NCBI RefSeq assembly: GCF_002155965.1
Contig: NZ_MUMH01000124.1
Coordinates: 1-64,000 of the forward strand
Length of the DNA stretch: 64,000 nt
Direction of reading: 5' to 3'
Source of the DNA: Allokutzneria sp. NRRL B-24872
GTDB lineage: Bacteria; Actinomycetota; Actinomycetes; Mycobacteriales; Pseudonocardiaceae
Shown here: positions 7,710-16,017 of the stretch, in pieces
How the letters are laid out: each line of letters starts with the position of its first letter
Numbering within the stretch: the stretch's first letter is position 1
Notes under the pieces: model-generated
Told to the model about the DNA's origin: nothing
Databases searched by the model: none
The model's input: only the letters and a program-made list of their open reading frames with translations
Position numbers and translations under genes: made by a program

Positions 7710-8992
7710 TTGGCGCCTCCAGCGGGGGTCAGGGTCAGCACGGCGCGGGAGTCGGGCCGCAGGCCCTTGGCGGCCTTCGCCACGTCGTCCGGGGTCACGG
7801 CCGCGAGCAGGCTCGGCAGCTCGCCGATGAGCTCGGCTCGGCCGAACAGCAGCTCGGCCGAGCCGTAGTTCAGCGTCCGCGAGGTCAACCGGTCGTGCGC
7901 CCCGTGCAGCGTCGCCGCCCAGCGCGCGGTGATCCTGGCCAGCTCGTCGGCCTCGGGACCGTGCGCGGCCAGCCGCTCCAGCTCCTCGTCGATCGCGCCG
8001 AGCACTCGCGCCTGCTCGACCTGGCCGGGGTGGATGGCCACGATCGCGAAGGTGTCCGGGTCGCGCGCGTCCAGCGAGCTGCCGAGCAGGCCGCAGCGCG
8101 CGCTGATCTCGATCACCAGCTCGTCGCTGTGCACCAGTCGCTGCACCAGTCGCGCCGAGTCACCGTCGCTGAGCAGCGAGGACAGCACCATGTAGGCCAG
8201 GTAGCCGTTCATGTCGGTGCTCGGGTCGGGCAGGCGGTAGCCCACGGTCAGGCCGGGCAGCGTCGCGTGCTGGTCGACCTGCTCGCCGCGCAGCTCGGTG
8301 GTCGGCAGCGGCTCGGAGAAGGACGGGCGCGGCGGCACCGGGCGGGCCTTGACGTCGCCGAAGTGCTTGTGCACCAGCTCGATCGTCGGCTTGAGCTCGA
8401 ACTCGCCGGTCACCGTCAGCACGGCGTTGCCCGGCGCGTAGTAGGTGTCGAAGAAGGACGCGCAGTCGTCCAGGGTCGCCTGCTCCAGCTCGGCGAAGTC
8501 GCCGTAACCGTTGTGCGCGTTGGCGAAGGTGGAGTACAGCACCGGCGGCAGGGTGATCCACGGGAACCCGCCGTAGGGCCGGTTCAGCACGTTGAGCCGG
8601 ATCTCCTCCTTGACCACGTCGACCTGGTTGCGCAGGTTCTCCTCGGTGATCTTCGGAGCGCGCATCCGGTCGGCTTCCAGGAAGAGCATCCGCTCCAGCG
8701 CCGCGGACGGCGTGACCTGGTAGTAGTCGGTGTAGTCCTGGTGCGTTGAGCCGTTGAAGGTGCCACCGGAGCCCTGGACGTGCCGGAAGTGCGCGAGCTT
8801 CTCCAGGCTCTCGCTGCCCTGGAACATCAGGTGCTCGAAGAGGTGGGCGAACCCTGTGCGCCCCTCCGGCTCCGATCGGAACCCCACGTCGTAGTGCACG
8901 CTGACACCGACGACGGGCGCTGACGGGTCCGGAGCCAGGAGCACCCGCAACCCGTTGGGCAGGGTGAACCGGTGAAGCTGGGGTTGGGCCAT
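7706..8992 (-). CDS. M16-family zinc peptidase, catalytic subunit
   Basis: 428 residues. The inverted zinc motif is intact: HLFEH in GFAHLFEHLMFQGS near residue 43, followed by the M16 segment FNGSTHQDYTDYYQ. It therefore supplies the active site, while the downstream gene supplies the substrate-binding partner. ATG start at 8992. It is the first gene of a minus-strand run M16cat-M16non-nudC whose ends overlap. The intergenic space to the divergent zinc peptidase gene is 112 bases. Role inferred: oligopeptide or processing peptidase. Confidence 0.92.
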   Translation of the reverse strand: MAQPQLHRFTLPNGLRVLLAPDPSAPVVGVSVHYDVGFRSEPEGRTGFAHLFEHLMFQGSESLEKLAHFRHVQGSGGTFNGSTHQDYTDYYQVTPSAALERMLFLEADRMRAPKITEENLRNQVDVVKEEIRLNVLNRPYGGFPWITLPPVLYSTFANAHNGYGDFAELEQATLDDCASFFDTYYAPGNAVLTVTGEFELKPTIELVHKHFGDVKARPVPPRPSFSEPLPTTELRGEQVDQHATLPGLTVGYRLPDPSTDMNGYLAYMVLSSLLSDGDSARLVQRLVHSDELVIEISARCGLLGSSLDARDPDTFAIVAIHPGQVEQARVLGAIDEELERLAAHGPEADELARITARWAATLHGAHDRLTSRTLNYGSAELLFGRAELIGELPSLLAAVTPDDVAKAAKGLRPDSRAVLTLTPAGGAK

Positions 8993-9104
8993 GGCCGCAA
9001 GCCTATGCCCGCACGGCCCCGGCGCCTCAGCCTATGCTTTCCAGTGCGCGCCCCGACCCCGGGACGTGCGTCTTCTGCCGGTCCGGCGTGTGGAGGCCCC
9101 GACG

Positions 9105-10055
9105 ATGACAGAGCCAGTCGAGCCGCCCCTCGAGGACCCGACGGCGCACTACCGGAGGCGCGGCAACTCGCCCCTGGTGATCACCCTCGTGGTGGTCGGC
9201 CTGCTCGTGGGCACCCTCGGCTTCGCCGGGCTGGCTCGCACGTGGGGCTCGACGCCGGACGTCGGCGACCCCGGGCTGGCCGCCGTCCCGCCCGCGAGTT
9301 CGAGCGCGGGTCCCGACGAGAAGCCGGTCGCCCGGCCGAAGTACCGCCTCGCCGACCACCCGCTGCTGGCCGAGGGCCTCGGGCTCGGGCCGACCGACTG
9401 CCAGCTGCCCGCGTTCGGGCGCACCGAGGACCAGCTGCACGCCTACTACGCCGCCGGGCTGAAGTGCCTGGAGGCGGCGTGGACGCCGGTGCTCCAGGCG
9501 GCCAACCTGCCGACGCAGCAGGCGAAGCTGGACACCTCACCGGACCTGCCGCGCAACCCCTGCGGCGAGCCGCCGAACGAGGACGAGGCGATCGCGATGT
9601 ACTGCGGCGCCAACTTCACGATCTACATGCCGATCACCCGCTTGCAGCGCAACTACGGTTCCGGCCGCTCCGCCGCGTCGGGGCACCTGGCGACGCTGGC
9701 GCACGAGTACGGCCACCACGTGCAGGCCGTCAGCGGCATGCTCTCGGCGGCCAACCGGCAGCAGATCGACGCGGGCGAGTCCACCCCGACCGGCCGCGAG
9801 ACCTCCCGCCGCATCGAGATGCAGGCGACCTGCTTCGCCGGGATGTTCTTCGCCGCCACCTCGGGCCGCGGCTCGGTGACCAAGTCGCTCGCGGACAGCG
9901 GGGTCGCGGACTTCCGCAGGATGGACGACACCTCCGTGCAGGGCAGCACGCACGGCAAGGCCAGCAACCAGGCGGCGTGGGCCAAGCGCGGTCACAAGGA
10001 CAACCGCACGTCCTCGTGCAACACCTGGACGGCGTCCGCCTCCGAGGTCAGCTAG
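9105..10055 (+). CDS. membrane-anchored neutral zinc metallopeptidase (YpfJ type)
   Basis: 316 residues. A short acidic N-terminus is followed by one membrane segment (LVITLVVVGLLVGTLGFAG, about 23-41), an Ala/Pro-rich linker, then a zincin domain with HEYGHHVQAV (HExxH) near residue 204. The catalytic domain would face outside. Family: predicted neutral zinc metallopeptidase, of unknown substrate. ATG at 9105 is eight bases after GGAGG; an earlier in-frame ATG at 8991 has no such site. Its 3' end overlaps the convergent VOC gene by eight bases. Confidence 0.9.
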   Translation: MTEPVEPPLEDPTAHYRRRGNSPLVITLVVVGLLVGTLGFAGLARTWGSTPDVGDPGLAAVPPASSSAGPDEKPVARPKYRLADHPLLAEGLGLGPTDCQLPAFGRTEDQLHAYYAAGLKCLEAAWTPVLQAANLPTQQAKLDTSPDLPRNPCGEPPNEDEAIAMYCGANFTIYMPITRLQRNYGSGRSAASGHLATLAHEYGHHVQAVSGMLSAANRQQIDAGESTPTGRETSRRIEMQATCFAGMFFAATSGRGSVTKSLADSGVADFRRMDDTSVQGSTHGKASNQAAWAKRGHKDNRTSSCNTWTASASEVS

Positions 10056-10401
10056 CGGGCGCCTGGGCCAGCGAGAGGCTGTTGCCGTCGGGGTCGAGCA
10101 CCTCGACGTGGCGCACGCCGTTGCCGTAGGTCTCCACCGGTTCGTGCTCGATGCCGTTGGCGGCCAAGCGCGCCAGGACGTCGTCGAGATCCGTCACGCC
10201 GAGCGTGACCATCGCCTTGCCCAGCCGAGCCGCGCGCACGTCGCGGGCGACCACGACGACCCACGCGTTCTCACCGACCTGCCACAGGTGCTCCTCGCCG
10301 ATCACCTCGTCGGCCGGGCGCCCGAAGAACACCTCGAACCACATCAGGGCTCGGGCGAGGTCGCTCACCGGCATGATGCTGTAGAGGTCCACGCGGACCA
10401 C
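10048..10401 (-). CDS. glyoxalase/VOC-superfamily protein
   Basis: 117 residues, a single vicinal-oxygen-chelate module: it starts MVRVDLYSIMPVSDLARALMWFEVFFG and ends GVRHVEVLDPDGNSLSLAQ, the typical beta-alpha-beta-beta-beta pattern with a DPDGN turn. Candidate metal ligands are fewer than in true glyoxalase I, so a binding or resistance-type role is equally possible. It converges with the zinc peptidase gene. Function beyond the fold is not inferable. Confidence 0.85.
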   Translation of the reverse strand: MVRVDLYSIMPVSDLARALMWFEVFFGRPADEVIGEEHLWQVGENAWVVVVARDVRAARLGKAMVTLGVTDLDDVLARLAANGIEHEPVETYGNGVRHVEVLDPDGNSLSLAQAPAS

Positions 10402-10446
10402 TCCTCTCGGTCGTCTCGGAGGGTGGACCGCCGGGACGAGGAGAAC

Positions 10447-11166
10447 TCATCGCGCGGTGTCGGTGAGCAGGCGCCCGACCTGGTTGGTGAGGCGGGCGAT
10501 GCCGCCGGGGGCGATGGTGGTCCACGCGGGACCGTTGTAGGTGGCGCGCTGCTCGATCAGGTAGCGGCCGTGGTCGGTGTCCACGAACGCGACCGCGTGC
10601 CCGCCGCGCTTGCGCCGGTTGGCGTTGTCGCGCACGGCCGAGGTGAACTGGCCGCCGCCGACCACCCCGCTCAGCATCTCGCCGATCATGGCCGCGTCCG
10701 CCTGCCCGATCCGCCGCTCCACCAGGCCCGCCGCCAGGTCCTCACCGTCGGCGCACGCGGCGTCGAAGACCGCGCTGGGCAGGCTCACCGAGCGCCCGGG
10801 GCCGCCCCGCAGCGAGGGCACCGCGGTGACGATCGTCCTGGTCAGCGCCTTGCCGAAGATGCTGGTGAGAGTGATCTTGGAGCCGTCGCAGACCGCGAGC
10901 ACGCCCTCGTCGCCGACGCCCGCCGCCATCACGCGGCGGCCGGGGTCCTGGCGCAGGGAGGCGTGCAGCTCCTGGCGGCCGGTGGCCAGCACGGTCAGCA
11001 GCTCGCGCAGCCTCGGCTCGACCTGGGCGGGTCCGCTCGCCGCCCTCCCGGTGAAGTGCGCGAAGGGCTCGGGCAACTGCCCCAGGTTGAGCCCGCGCCA
11101 ACAGCGGTCGAACTCCTCGGCGGTGAGGGCGACGAGCGCCCTCGCCCGCGCGGGTCGGTGCGGCAT
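10447..11166 (-). CDS. EspG-family ESX secretion-associated protein
   Basis: 239 residues. The N-terminus (ALVALTAEEFDRCWRGLNLG then QLPEPF) matches the start of EspG proteins, whose conserved pattern is Leu-Thr-x-x-Glu-Phe-Asp-x-x-Trp. The middle (AVCDGSKITLTSI) and the C-terminal half fit the family's beta-sheet repeat. EspG proteins are cytosolic chaperones for type VII secretion substrates of the PE/PPE or WXG100 type. ATG 11166 is chosen because GGAGGGGAG lies just before it. No ESX component or WXG100 gene lies nearby, so this is an orphan family member. Confidence 0.75.
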   Translation of the reverse strand: MPHRPARARALVALTAEEFDRCWRGLNLGQLPEPFAHFTGRAASGPAQVEPRLRELLTVLATGRQELHASLRQDPGRRVMAAGVGDEGVLAVCDGSKITLTSIFGKALTRTIVTAVPSLRGGPGRSVSLPSAVFDAACADGEDLAAGLVERRIGQADAAMIGEMLSGVVGGGQFTSAVRDNANRRKRGGHAVAFVDTDHGRYLIEQRATYNGPAWTTIAPGGIARLTNQVGRLLTDTAR

Positions 11167-11264
11167 GGGGCTCCCCTCCACGGCGGGCGGAAATAATTTT
11201 CCCGCTCCGACGCGAGCTCACCCGCCCCGGTTCCCACCGTGATGAGGAGGAGATCAGGTGGTGA

Positions 11265-11735
11265 TCAGGCGGGCTGTTCGGTGGCCGTTCGCCGCCTGCC
11301 GTACCCGGCGAGCAGCAGCGCGTAGATCGCTCCCGCCACCCCGGCGACCGTGCACAGCACCGCGCGCAGCCGCTGGCCGAGCCCGCTTCCCGCCTGCCCG
11401 GTACCGACCACCTGCACGACCAGGTTCTCCGTGACGGCGGGCAGCTTCTGCGGCACCTCGACCTGGAGCTGCTCGCCCTCGCGGCTGCCGCACGCGTCGA
11501 GCTTGGCGCGCATCGGCAGCCCGTCCACGCGGATCTCGATCCCGTCCCGCGCGTCGCTGCCGCAGGCGACCGGCGCGACGACGGTGGCCGGCACCCGCCG
11601 GGTCGGCGCGAGATCGCCCGACGACGAGCCCGTGACCAGCGGAAGCCCCCACACGACGAGGGCGGCGCCGAGTCCGACAAGGCCGACGACGAGCAGGATC
11701 AGTCCCCAGCGGACCGGGGCAGGGCGAGCGACCAC
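11265..11735 (-). CDS. two-pass membrane protein, unknown
   Basis: 156 residues. One hydrophobic segment near the N-terminus (GLILLVVGLVGLGAALVVWG, about 10-29), a ~90-residue hydrophilic loop with two cysteines (ACGSDARDG and DACGSREGE) that could form a disulfide outside the cell, then a second segment (AVLCTVAGVAGAIYALLLAG). GTG start at 11735. It lies between the EspG-like gene and the potassium channel on the same strand. No family recognised. Confidence 0.7.
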   Translation of the reverse strand: MVARPAPVRWGLILLVVGLVGLGAALVVWGLPLVTGSSSGDLAPTRRVPATVVAPVACGSDARDGIEIRVDGLPMRAKLDACGSREGEQLQVEVPQKLPAVTENLVVQVVGTGQAGSGLGQRLRAVLCTVAGVAGAIYALLLAGYGRRRTATEQPA

Positions 11736-11763
11736 ACCGAGGATGGTCCCAGACCCGCCTCGG

Positions 11764-12831
11764 CTAGTCCTCTCCAGCCGGGGTCACCTTGCGGACGTAG
11801 AGCAACCGGTCGCCGGATTCGATGGCGTCGGCCTCGGGCGCGTCGACCCGGTAGAGCCGGCCGCCACGCACCACGCCGAGCACGATGTCGGAGAGGTGCC
11901 TCGGCGATCCGCCGATCTCGGCGGCCTCGACCTCGCGCTCGGAGATGGCCAGCCCGGCGTCCGGGGTGAGCAGGTCCTCGAACATCTCCACCACCGACGG
12001 CGTGGAGGTGGCCATGCCGAGCAGCCTGCCCGCGGTCTCGCTGGAGACCACGACCGAGTCGGCGCCGGACTGGCGCAGCAGGTGGACGTTCTCCGCCTCC
12101 CGCACCGCCGCCACGATCTGGGCCTTCGGGGCCAGCTCGCGGGCGGTCAGCGTGACCAGCACGGCGGTGTCGTCGCGGTTGGCCGCGACCACGATGGCCT
12201 TGGCCCTGGACGCGCCGGCCAGCCGGAGCACGTCGGAGCGCGTTCCGGAGCCGTGCACGGTGACCAGGCCCTGGGCGGAGGCGGCCTCCAGCGACTCGTG
12301 GTCGGTGTCGACGACGACGATCTGCGTGCTCTCGGTCCCCTCCCCGAGCAGCGCGGTGACCGCGGAGCGGCCCTTGGTGCCGTACCCGATGACGACCGTG
12401 TGGTCGCGCACCTTGGACCTCCAACTTTGGATCTTGAGAGCCTGCCTGGAGCGGTCGGTGAGCACCTCGAGGGTGGTACCGACCAGGACGATCAGGAACA
12501 GCACGCGCAGCGGGGTGATCACCAGGACGTTGATCAACCGGGCCGACGGGGAGGCCGGGGTGATGTCGCCGTAGCCGGTGGTCGACAGCGACACGGTCGC
12601 GTAGTAGATCGAGTCGAGCAGCGAGAGCCCGTCCTCGTTGACGTCGCGGTAGCCCTCGCGGTCGAAGTAGACGATCAGCACCGTCGCGATCAGCGCCAGC
12701 GAGGCGCCGATGACCCTGCGCACGATGGCGCGGATCGGGCTCATCGTGTGCGTCGGGATCTTCAGCACGCCGACCAGGGCGTGCCCCGGCTTGACGTCGA
12801 GGTCGTCGGTCGTGCGACGAAGGCGGATCAT
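11764..12831 (-). CDS. potassium channel with RCK (TrkA) domain
   Basis: 355 residues. TM1 (about 37-57), a pore helix with the selectivity filter TTGYGD (about 88-93), TM2 (about 100-126), then an RCK-N Rossmann domain beginning HTVVIGYGTKG (GxGxxG) and an RCK-C domain at the end. This is the Kch/MthK-like 2TM-RCK layout. Synteny suggests the Rv3200c equivalent. ATG at 12831 overlaps the stop of the upstream M20-like gene as ATGA. Expected to form a ligand-gated K+ channel in the membrane. Confidence 0.93.
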   Translation of the reverse strand: MIRLRRTTDDLDVKPGHALVGVLKIPTHTMSPIRAIVRRVIGASLALIATVLIVYFDREGYRDVNEDGLSLLDSIYYATVSLSTTGYGDITPASPSARLINVLVITPLRVLFLIVLVGTTLEVLTDRSRQALKIQSWRSKVRDHTVVIGYGTKGRSAVTALLGEGTESTQIVVVDTDHESLEAASAQGLVTVHGSGTRSDVLRLAGASRAKAIVVAANRDDTAVLVTLTARELAPKAQIVAAVREAENVHLLRQSGADSVVVSSETAGRLLGMATSTPSVVEMFEDLLTPDAGLAISEREVEAAEIGGSPRHLSDIVLGVVRGGRLYRVDAPEADAIESGDRLLYVRKVTPAGED

Positions 12832-13628
12832 GCCGCGCTCCCGTGGTCGAGAAGGTCGATCCCCGCCGGGTTCCGGCGCGGACCGCCCAGGAGACCCGCC
12901 AGCCGCACGGCGTTGTGCAGCAGCAGCGAGGTGCTGAGCTGTTCATCCTGCTGGGTGACGTCGGCGGGGTCGGAGGCGGCCCCGCCCAGCACCGGGAGGC
13001 CGCTGAGGGCGGGCACGCCCAGCTCGGCGAGCAGCGTGGGCTCGGCGGCGCTCGGCGCGGGGGCGAGCATCAGCATCACCTGGCAGTCCAGCTCCGCCCG
13101 GTGCGCATCGACCAGGCGCTCCAGGTGCTCGGAGCCGACCGCGCCCGCGCCCTCGGCGAGCAGCACGACCGTGGCGGCCGGGCGGGTTCTGCCGGTGGCG
13201 GCGAGGTGCCCGGCCACGGCCAGCCGCACGGACGTGAGCAGCCCCTTGGCGACCGCGCCCCTGGCGATCAGCGCGCCGTCGCGCAGGGCGGGTTCGAACG
13301 GCGGGTGGCTCCAGCCCTGCACGTCGCGGATGGGCGCGACGTCGTGGTGGCCGTAGACGAAGACCGTGGGGCCGTCGCCGCGCCAGACGGCGTGCACGGC
13401 GGGTCGGGCGTAGCCGTCGTCCCAGATGCGGGCTTCCGGCCAGCCGTCGCGGCGCAGCGCGGTCGCGAGCCAGCGCGCTGAGCGCAGCAGGTCGTCGCCG
13501 TGGGCGGGATCGGCACTGATGGAGGGGATGGTCAGCCAGTCACGCAGGTCCGCGAGGTAGGACTCGGCACGGGCCGAGACCTCCTGTGCTTCGGCGGAAC
13601 CCGCGCCCAGATGGTGCGAGTCGGTCAC
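12828..13628 (-). CDS. M20-like protein lacking catalytic residues (pseudoenzyme)
   Basis: About 266 residues, against about 450 in M20 dipeptidases. The first metal motif is kept (VYGHHDVAPI), and the segment WSHPPFEPALRDGALIARGA aligns well with M20 enzymes. However, RGAVAKG replaces RGxxDDKG, losing the bridging Asp, and AEGAGAVGS replaces EGEEEIGS, losing the catalytic and metal Glu. The lid domain and the final His are absent. The frame is intact and overlaps the channel gene by ATGA, so it is expressed rather than decaying. The start is uncertain: GTG 13628 is used and has no clear ribosome site; the frame is open to 13694. Confidence 0.75.
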   Translation of the reverse strand: MTDSHHLGAGSAEAQEVSARAESYLADLRDWLTIPSISADPAHGDDLLRSARWLATALRRDGWPEARIWDDGYARPAVHAVWRGDGPTVFVYGHHDVAPIRDVQGWSHPPFEPALRDGALIARGAVAKGLLTSVRLAVAGHLAATGRTRPAATVVLLAEGAGAVGSEHLERLVDAHRAELDCQVMLMLAPAPSAAEPTLLAELGVPALSGLPVLGGAASDPADVTQQDEQLSTSLLLHNAVRLAGLLGGPRRNPAGIDLLDHGSAA

Positions 13629-13712
13629 GGAGCGGGAGGTTAGGGCATGTGAGCGGCCCACGGGCTGTGATTCCCCGCGCGTCGTGCGCACCACGGGAGT
13701 TACCGTTCAGTA

Positions 13713-14093
13713 ATGGCAGCTGACAAGCAGACCTCGGCCGTGGTGCTCGCGGCCTTCCTCGGCGGCATGGGCGCGCTGCACTTCGTGAAGCCGGAGCCCT
13801 TCGACGCGATCGTGCCGAGCCGGTTGCCCGGCTCGGCACGACTGTGGACCCACCTCTCCGGCGTCGCCGAGCTGGGGTGCGCGGCGGCCGTGGCCCTTCC
13901 GCGCACCCGCAGGTTCGGCGGGCTGCTGAGCGCGGGCCTGTTCGCGGCGGTTTTCCCGGCCAACGTCAAGATGGCTTACGACTACCGGGACAAGCCCGCC
14001 AAGCAGCGGCTGATCGCCTACGCGCGATTGCCCTTCCAGGTGCCCCTGGTGTTGTGGGCGTTGAGCGTGCGGAAACGCGCCCTCGGGAAATGA
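13713..14093 (+). CDS. DoxX-like small membrane protein
   Basis: 126 residues with four hydrophobic segments: about 7-25, 46-62, 67-85 and 103-119. The segment ALHFVKPEPFDAIVP followed by LSGVAELG resembles the DoxX/MauE-like family of membrane proteins, some of which take part in redox or thiol metabolism. ATG at 13713, shortly after a purine-poor region; possibly leaderless. It ends one base before the convergent secreted-protein gene. Function not inferable. Confidence 0.75.
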   Translation: MAADKQTSAVVLAAFLGGMGALHFVKPEPFDAIVPSRLPGSARLWTHLSGVAELGCAAAVALPRTRRFGGLLSAGLFAAVFPANVKMAYDYRDKPAKQRLIAYARLPFQVPLVLWALSVRKRALGK

Positions 14094-14094
14094 C

Positions 14095-14649
14095 TCAGTA
14101 GTAGAGGACGTCCCAGTGCGGCGGGTTCGCCTCACGGGTGTAGATGTTCCCGGCGGCCGAGCGGTACTGCTCGACACCGAACGTGGGCGTGCGCTTGGTG
14201 AAGCTGCGCCGGATGTAGCCCTCGATGCAGTCGTTGCGCCGGAAGTCGACCTTGTAGCCGTTCCAGTGCGAGTACGTGCCGCCGCCGTGGCCGGTCTCGG
14301 TGCCGCCGGTGAGGTGCAGCGCGCACCCGCTGGAGCGCTTGAGCACGATGACCTGGTCGATCGTGCCGGAGAAGATCTGGTCGAACGACGTGCAGTTGGG
14401 GTTGTTGCGGTCCGAGCAGTTGCCGCTGGAGCCCCAGGTGATGCCCGCCGCGCGCAGCCGCGAGGTCGCGGTGGCGTGGCTGATCTTGGTGCCGCTCCGC
14501 GCGCTCGGCGGGGCGTCGTCGCCGAGCCGGACGGCCTCGGGCGTGGCCAGTTCGCTGGCCCCGTGCGGCACGGATGCCGAGGCCTGCGGGAGGAGGGTCA
14601 GGGTGGCGCTCGCCGCGAGGACGAGCGCGCCCAAGACGCGCCTGGACAT
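14095..14649 (-). CDS. secreted LAS-peptidase-like protein, copy A
   Basis: 184 residues with a Sec signal peptide (MSRRVLGALVLAASATLTLL, cleavage near SASA). The mature part has GTETGHGGGTYSHWNGYKVDF followed, at the extreme C-terminus, by PPHWDVLYY. His-x6-Asp in SHWNGYKVD plus a late His matches the metal-ligand pattern of LAS (M15-type) peptidases that cleave cell-wall peptides. Four conserved cysteines probably form disulfides. ATG at 14649 follows AAGGAG. It is a tandem paralogue of the next gene on the strand. The enzymatic assignment is inference; the paralogy and secretion signal are plain. Confidence 0.7.
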   Translation of the reverse strand: MSRRVLGALVLAASATLTLLPQASASVPHGASELATPEAVRLGDDAPPSARSGTKISHATATSRLRAAGITWGSSGNCSDRNNPNCTSFDQIFSGTIDQVIVLKRSSGCALHLTGGTETGHGGGTYSHWNGYKVDFRRNDCIEGYIRRSFTKRTPTFGVEQYRSAAGNIYTREANPPHWDVLYY

Positions 14650-14703
14650 GGTTCTCCTTCAAGAAGTGCGTGCAGGGGGTGAGGGAGGGGAACCAGGCGC
14701 GGC

Positions 14704-15264
14704 TCACCAGTAGAGAACGTCCCAGTGGTTGCTCTCGTTGGTGTAGATGTTGCCGCTGGGCGCCTTGTACTGCTCGATGCCGAAGGTCGGCGGCACGACC
14801 TTGGTGAAGGTGCGGCGGATGTAGCCCTCGACGCAGGTGTTGCGCCGGAAATCGATCTTGTAGCCGTTCCAGTGCGAGTAGCCCGCGTGCGAGCCGTGCG
14901 CGTCCTCGGTGCCACCGGTGGCCACGAGCGCGCAGCCGCTGGCCCGACGCAGCGTGATGATGCCGTCGATGGTCCCGGAGTTGATCTGCTCGAAGGACGT
15001 GCAGTTCGGGTTGAGGCGGTTCGAGCAGTTGCCGCTGGACCAGATGCCGATCCCGGCGGCGGTCAGCCTGGCGGCCGCGGTGGCGTGGCTGAGCTTGACG
15101 CCGCTGCGGTCCTGGGCGGGCGGGGTGAAGCCAGCGAGGCGCTGGGCCTCGGGAACGCCGGCCTCGGTGCCCGGCAGGGCGGAGGCGAGCGCGGAGGGCC
15201 CGGGCAGCAGGGTGGCGGCGACGGCCGCGATCCCGAGCGTGGTGATGATCGAGCGCAGGTTCAT
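14704..15264 (-). CDS. secreted LAS-peptidase-like protein, copy B
   Basis: 186 residues, signal peptide MNLRSIITTLGIAAVAATLL with probable cleavage after ALASA. It aligns along its whole length with copy A: KLSHATAAARLTAAGI, SSGNCSNRLNPNCTSFEQI, GTEDAHGSHAGYSHWNGYKI, and the C-terminal NHWDVLYW. The H-x6-D and final H are conserved in both. ATG 15264 lies eight bases after AAGGAG. The frame is open to 15534 but that extension is not needed. Copies A and B are separated by 54 bases and are probably co-transcribed. Confidence 0.7.
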   Translation of the reverse strand: MNLRSIITTLGIAAVAATLLPGPSALASALPGTEAGVPEAQRLAGFTPPAQDRSGVKLSHATAAARLTAAGIGIWSSGNCSNRLNPNCTSFEQINSGTIDGIITLRRASGCALVATGGTEDAHGSHAGYSHWNGYKIDFRRNTCVEGYIRRTFTKVVPPTFGIEQYKAPSGNIYTNESNHWDVLYW

Positions 15265-15492
15265 CGACCTGACTCCTTCACGTGTCGACGCCCCGGCCTG
15301 CGGTGCAGGGGGTGCAGGGGGGCGCTGGTCACCCGATGGGGCGACACGCGGTGGAGAGTCGACAGGGTTACTAAAATTTCGGTGAATGCGCGCCAAAATC
15401 CGCAGGTAGTCCGGGGTAAGGCGCCAAATGCCAATTGCACTTGCTCCGCCACGGCCTCCACAAGGCGATGCTCCTGGGCCTACGATGCCCCG

Positions 15493-16017
15493 GTGCCGCC
15501 TCTCGAACACGCCGCGACCGCACTCGGCTGGCACGGCGTGGTCGTCCCAGACGTGTCAGTGCTGGGACAACAGGTCTCCGCCGTCGTCCGGATCAGGAGC
15601 GACGTGCACGAGTGGCGCGCGCGCAACGGCTGGCCACCGGAGTCGGACCCCTCGTGGTTCCGCTCCTGGTTCGAGCCGAGCTTCCACGACCAGGTCCCGG
15701 TGCCCGCGGTGGAGCTGCTCGGCGTGCTGGTGTTCGAGTCCTCGGTGGACCGGGCGCTGACCTCCTGCGGCACGCTGATGACCCTCGCGCCGTGCGCGGT
15801 GGTGCTGCCCTCGCCGCAGCCCGAGGACCCCTGGCGGATGATCGAGCTCGACTACTACGGCATCGGCGTGGTCACCGCGGACGGCACGGGCGCGACCGCT
15901 CTGGTGCCGCCGGAGGACCGCTCCGGGGAGTTCGGCCCGTCGCTGTTCGGCCGCTGGCTGCTGGAAGTCCTCTACGAGCGCACGCTGGAGCTGGCGCACC
16001 AGCCGTCCCCGCGCTGA
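15493..16017 (+). CDS. hypothetical protein, 174 residues
   Basis: GTG start at 15493. Mixed alpha/beta composition with no membrane segment or Cys-rich motif; features include WHGVVVPDVSVLGQQ, WFRSWFEPSFHDQVPVP and a final helix LFGRWLLEVLYERTLELA. Third-position GC is high and the protein-like composition continues through the frame, so it is real coding sequence. Its last 46 bases overlap the convergent MarR gene. No family recognised. Confidence 0.65.
   Translation: MPPLEHAATALGWHGVVVPDVSVLGQQVSAVVRIRSDVHEWRARNGWPPESDPSWFRSWFEPSFHDQVPVPAVELLGVLVFESSVDRALTSCGTLMTLAPCAVVLPSPQPEDPWRMIELDYYGIGVVTADGTGATALVPPEDRSGEFGPSLFGRWLLEVLYERTLELAHQPSPR

Noticed and set aside
14725..15492. Long N-terminal extension of the 174-residue gene
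   Set aside because: The upstream part of the frame lies opposite copy B of the LAS-like gene and is Gly/Arg-rich shadow.
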